DNA from: MWBF01 sp964614645
GTDB lineage: Bacteria; Chloroflexota; Anaerolineae; CG2-30-64-16
Assembly: GCA_964614645.1 (NCBI GenBank)
Contig: CAZTMA010000204.1
Location: forward strand, 1-6,664
Reading direction: 5' to 3'
Length of the DNA stretch: 6,664 bases
The number at the start of each line of letters is the position of its first letter. The first letter of the stretch is position 1. The position numbers and the translations under genes were made by a program. Of the stretch, positions 5,756-6,664 are shown piece after piece. The notes under the pieces were generated by a model. The model worked only from the letters and a program-made list of their open reading frames with translations. It was not told the origin of the DNA and searched no databases.

Positions 5756-6547
5756 CTAATCGTTCGCTGTGGTTCGCTGCTGCGCCAGCCGCTCGACAAG
5801 CGCACGCTTCAGGTCAGACTGAGCTGCCTGCCAGTCTTCGCTCTGTACATACGTGACTAACCGCAAATCGAACGAATCGTCGCGCACATCCCCGATGGTG
5901 ACTGCGGGCGGCGGGGCCGCGACCACGCGTGCATCCGCCGTCGCCAGCTTGACCAGCACGCGGGAGGCTGCGTCGATATCGGCATTCAGCGGTAGCTTCC
6001 ACGTCAGTTCCACGCGGCGCGCACGGCTCAGTGAGTAATTTGTGATCGCGTTGGCTGCGATAACGCTGTTGGGGATGGTTACAACCGGGCCCTCGGGCGT
6101 GCGGATGCGCGTGCTGCGGAGCGAAATGACCTCGACGTTGCCCTGCACGTTGCCCGCGGACACGAAATCACCCAGGCTGAAAGGACGGTCAAAGAGCAGC
6201 AGCACACCCGACACGAAGTTGGCCGCCACATCCTTGACGGCCAGGCCGACCATGATGCCGACAATGCCGATCGTGGTCAGAGTGCTTGCCAGCAGCGGGG
6301 TCAGGCCCAGGATCGCCAGCGAGCTGAGGACCCCCGTAATGATGACCAGGGCTTTGAGCGTGCGGCGGAGCAGCGTGAAGCCGCCGTCGTCATCCGTGAA
6401 CCCGCGCGACCTCAGGATCAGGCGGAGCACCCAGCGCCCGATGTAGCGCACGACGAGCCAGACCGCGAACCAGGTGATTGCTACCAGCAGGAGCCGCAGC
6501 GCAAAGTCCTGCCAGTGATTGTCCTGCCAGAATGCAGTGGTAAACAT
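5756..6547 (-). CDS. MscS-family small-conductance mechanosensitive channel
   Basis: A 263-residue inner-membrane channel that opens under membrane tension and releases solutes during osmotic downshock, normally a heptamer. Three membrane segments are visible: about 14-36, 62-82, and the pore-lining helix 86-121 (TTIGIVGIMVGLAVKDVAAN followed by FVSGVLLLFDRPFSLGD). The beta domain carries the family signature, GNVEVISLRSTRIRT (136-150) and GPVVTIPNS (153-161). The cytoplasmic alpha/beta part runs from about 178 to the end. Length is close to the minimal E. coli MscS (286) and there is no extra sensor or cyclic-nucleotide domain. The frame is open to 6604, but the ATG at 6547 has GAGGAG ten bases upstream and lies below the predicted start of transcription. 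It is the first gene of a two-gene operon with the MaoC-like gene. Substrate preference is not predictable. Confidence 0.93.
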   Translation of the reverse strand: MFTTAFWQDNHWQDFALRLLLVAITWFAVWLVVRYIGRWVLRLILRSRGFTDDDGGFTLLRRTLKALVIITGVLSSLAILGLTPLLASTLTTIGIVGIMVGLAVKDVAANFVSGVLLLFDRPFSLGDFVSAGNVQGNVEVISLRSTRIRTPEGPVVTIPNSVIAANAITNYSLSRARRVELTWKLPLNADIDAASRVLVKLATADARVVAAPPPAVTIGDVRDDSFDLRLVTYVQSEDWQAAQSDLKRALVERLAQQRTTAND

Positions 6548-6561
6548 GCAGCGTTCGCTCC

Positions 6562-6576
6562 TCACGACAGTCGTGA
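6562..6576. promoter_or_regulatory. Perfect 15-bp palindrome at the transcription start of the channel gene
   Basis: TCACGACAGTCGTGA has 7-bp arms around a single central base. It touches the last base of the -10 hexamer on the gene's strand and covers the predicted start of transcription (about 6569). A dimeric repressor bound here would block initiation; as RNA, the part after the start is too short to fold into a stable hairpin. The regulator is unknown. Confidence 0.45.
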
Positions 6577-6604
6577 TTTTATCCGTTGCATTGTCCGGTG
6601 TCAA
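6576..6604 (-). promoter_or_regulatory. Near-consensus promoter of the mscS-like / maoC-like operon
   Basis: On the minus strand TTGACA (6604-6599) is a perfect -35, the spacer is the optimal 17 bases, and TAAAAT (6581-6576) matches the -10 at five of six positions. Transcription would start near 6569, about 21 bases before the ATG at 6547. It is the strongest promoter in the window by eye. Confidence 0.8.
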
Positions 6605-6630
6605 CGCACTGGCTCGGCTGCATCTGTCTT

Positions 6631-6660
6631 TTGCCCTTCGTCCCTTTCGTCATTTATAAT
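6631..6660 (+). promoter_or_regulatory. Possible promoter pointing out of the right edge
   Basis: TTGCCC (6631-6636), an 18-base spacer and a perfect TATAAT (6655-6660) form a plausible housekeeping promoter for a gene beyond the window, divergent from the channel gene. The -10 is strong and the -35 weak. The downstream gene is not visible. Confidence 0.4.
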
Positions 6661-6664
6661 CTAC

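Noticed and set aside
6637..6652. Short direct repeat CCCTTCGTC / CCCTTTCGTC near the right edge
   Set aside because: Two imperfect copies only, inside the spacer of the possible edge promoter; too short to interpret.

Overview
This is a GC-rich bacterial window, roughly 60-65% G+C by eye. It holds seven complete protein genes, a possible eighth running off the left edge, short intergenic regions, and no rRNA, tRNA, CRISPR array or transposon that I can see. No gene-free stretch reaches 300 bases; the longest, about 185 bases between the glycosyltransferase and spoVS, is described below. The gene set (SpoVS, the holB-ricT pair, a stand-alone HutI) combined with high G+C suggests a Gram-positive-like or Chloroflexota/Deinococcota-type lineage. 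Chloroflexota is my best guess, made from memory of gene content and not from any search.

Layout, left to right. A possible leaderless gene starts at 34 and leaves the window on the minus strand. A GT4-family glycosyltransferase (135-1250, minus) ends inside a large inverted repeat (63-136) built from CGCnAAG(G)A units. A divergent intergenic region leads to spoVS (1436-1699, plus), which has a strong ribosome binding site and a clear downstream terminator. Convergent to it is a minus-strand operon, holB (2856-3839) then ricT (1782-2825), the same order as holB-yaaT in Bacillus subtilis. Back-to-back promoters in 3866-3955 separate holB from hutI (3975-5249, plus), an imidazolonepropionase of histidine degradation without other hut genes in view. 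A two-gene minus-strand operon follows, an MscS-type mechanosensitive channel (5756-6547) and a MaoC-type enoyl-CoA hydratase (5269-5733). It is driven by a near-consensus promoter with a perfect 15-bp palindrome at the predicted start of transcription. A plus-strand promoter-like sequence at the right edge points out of the window.

Working together: HolB (clamp-loader delta prime) and RicT (Fe-S protein; in B. subtilis part of the Ric complex that works with RNase Y) form a conserved housekeeping pair. SpoVS, an Alba-like small protein, converges on RicT; in B. subtilis spoVS lies close to rny and ricA, so this neighbourhood again puts SpoVS beside RNA-decay machinery. The other genes look like ordinary metabolic, envelope and osmotic-stress functions. 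I do not see a new multi-gene system. The most unusual signals are non-coding: a textbook-like intrinsic terminator inside the glycosyltransferase coding sequence in the sense direction, the inverted repeat at its stop codon, and the palindrome at the mscS-like promoter.
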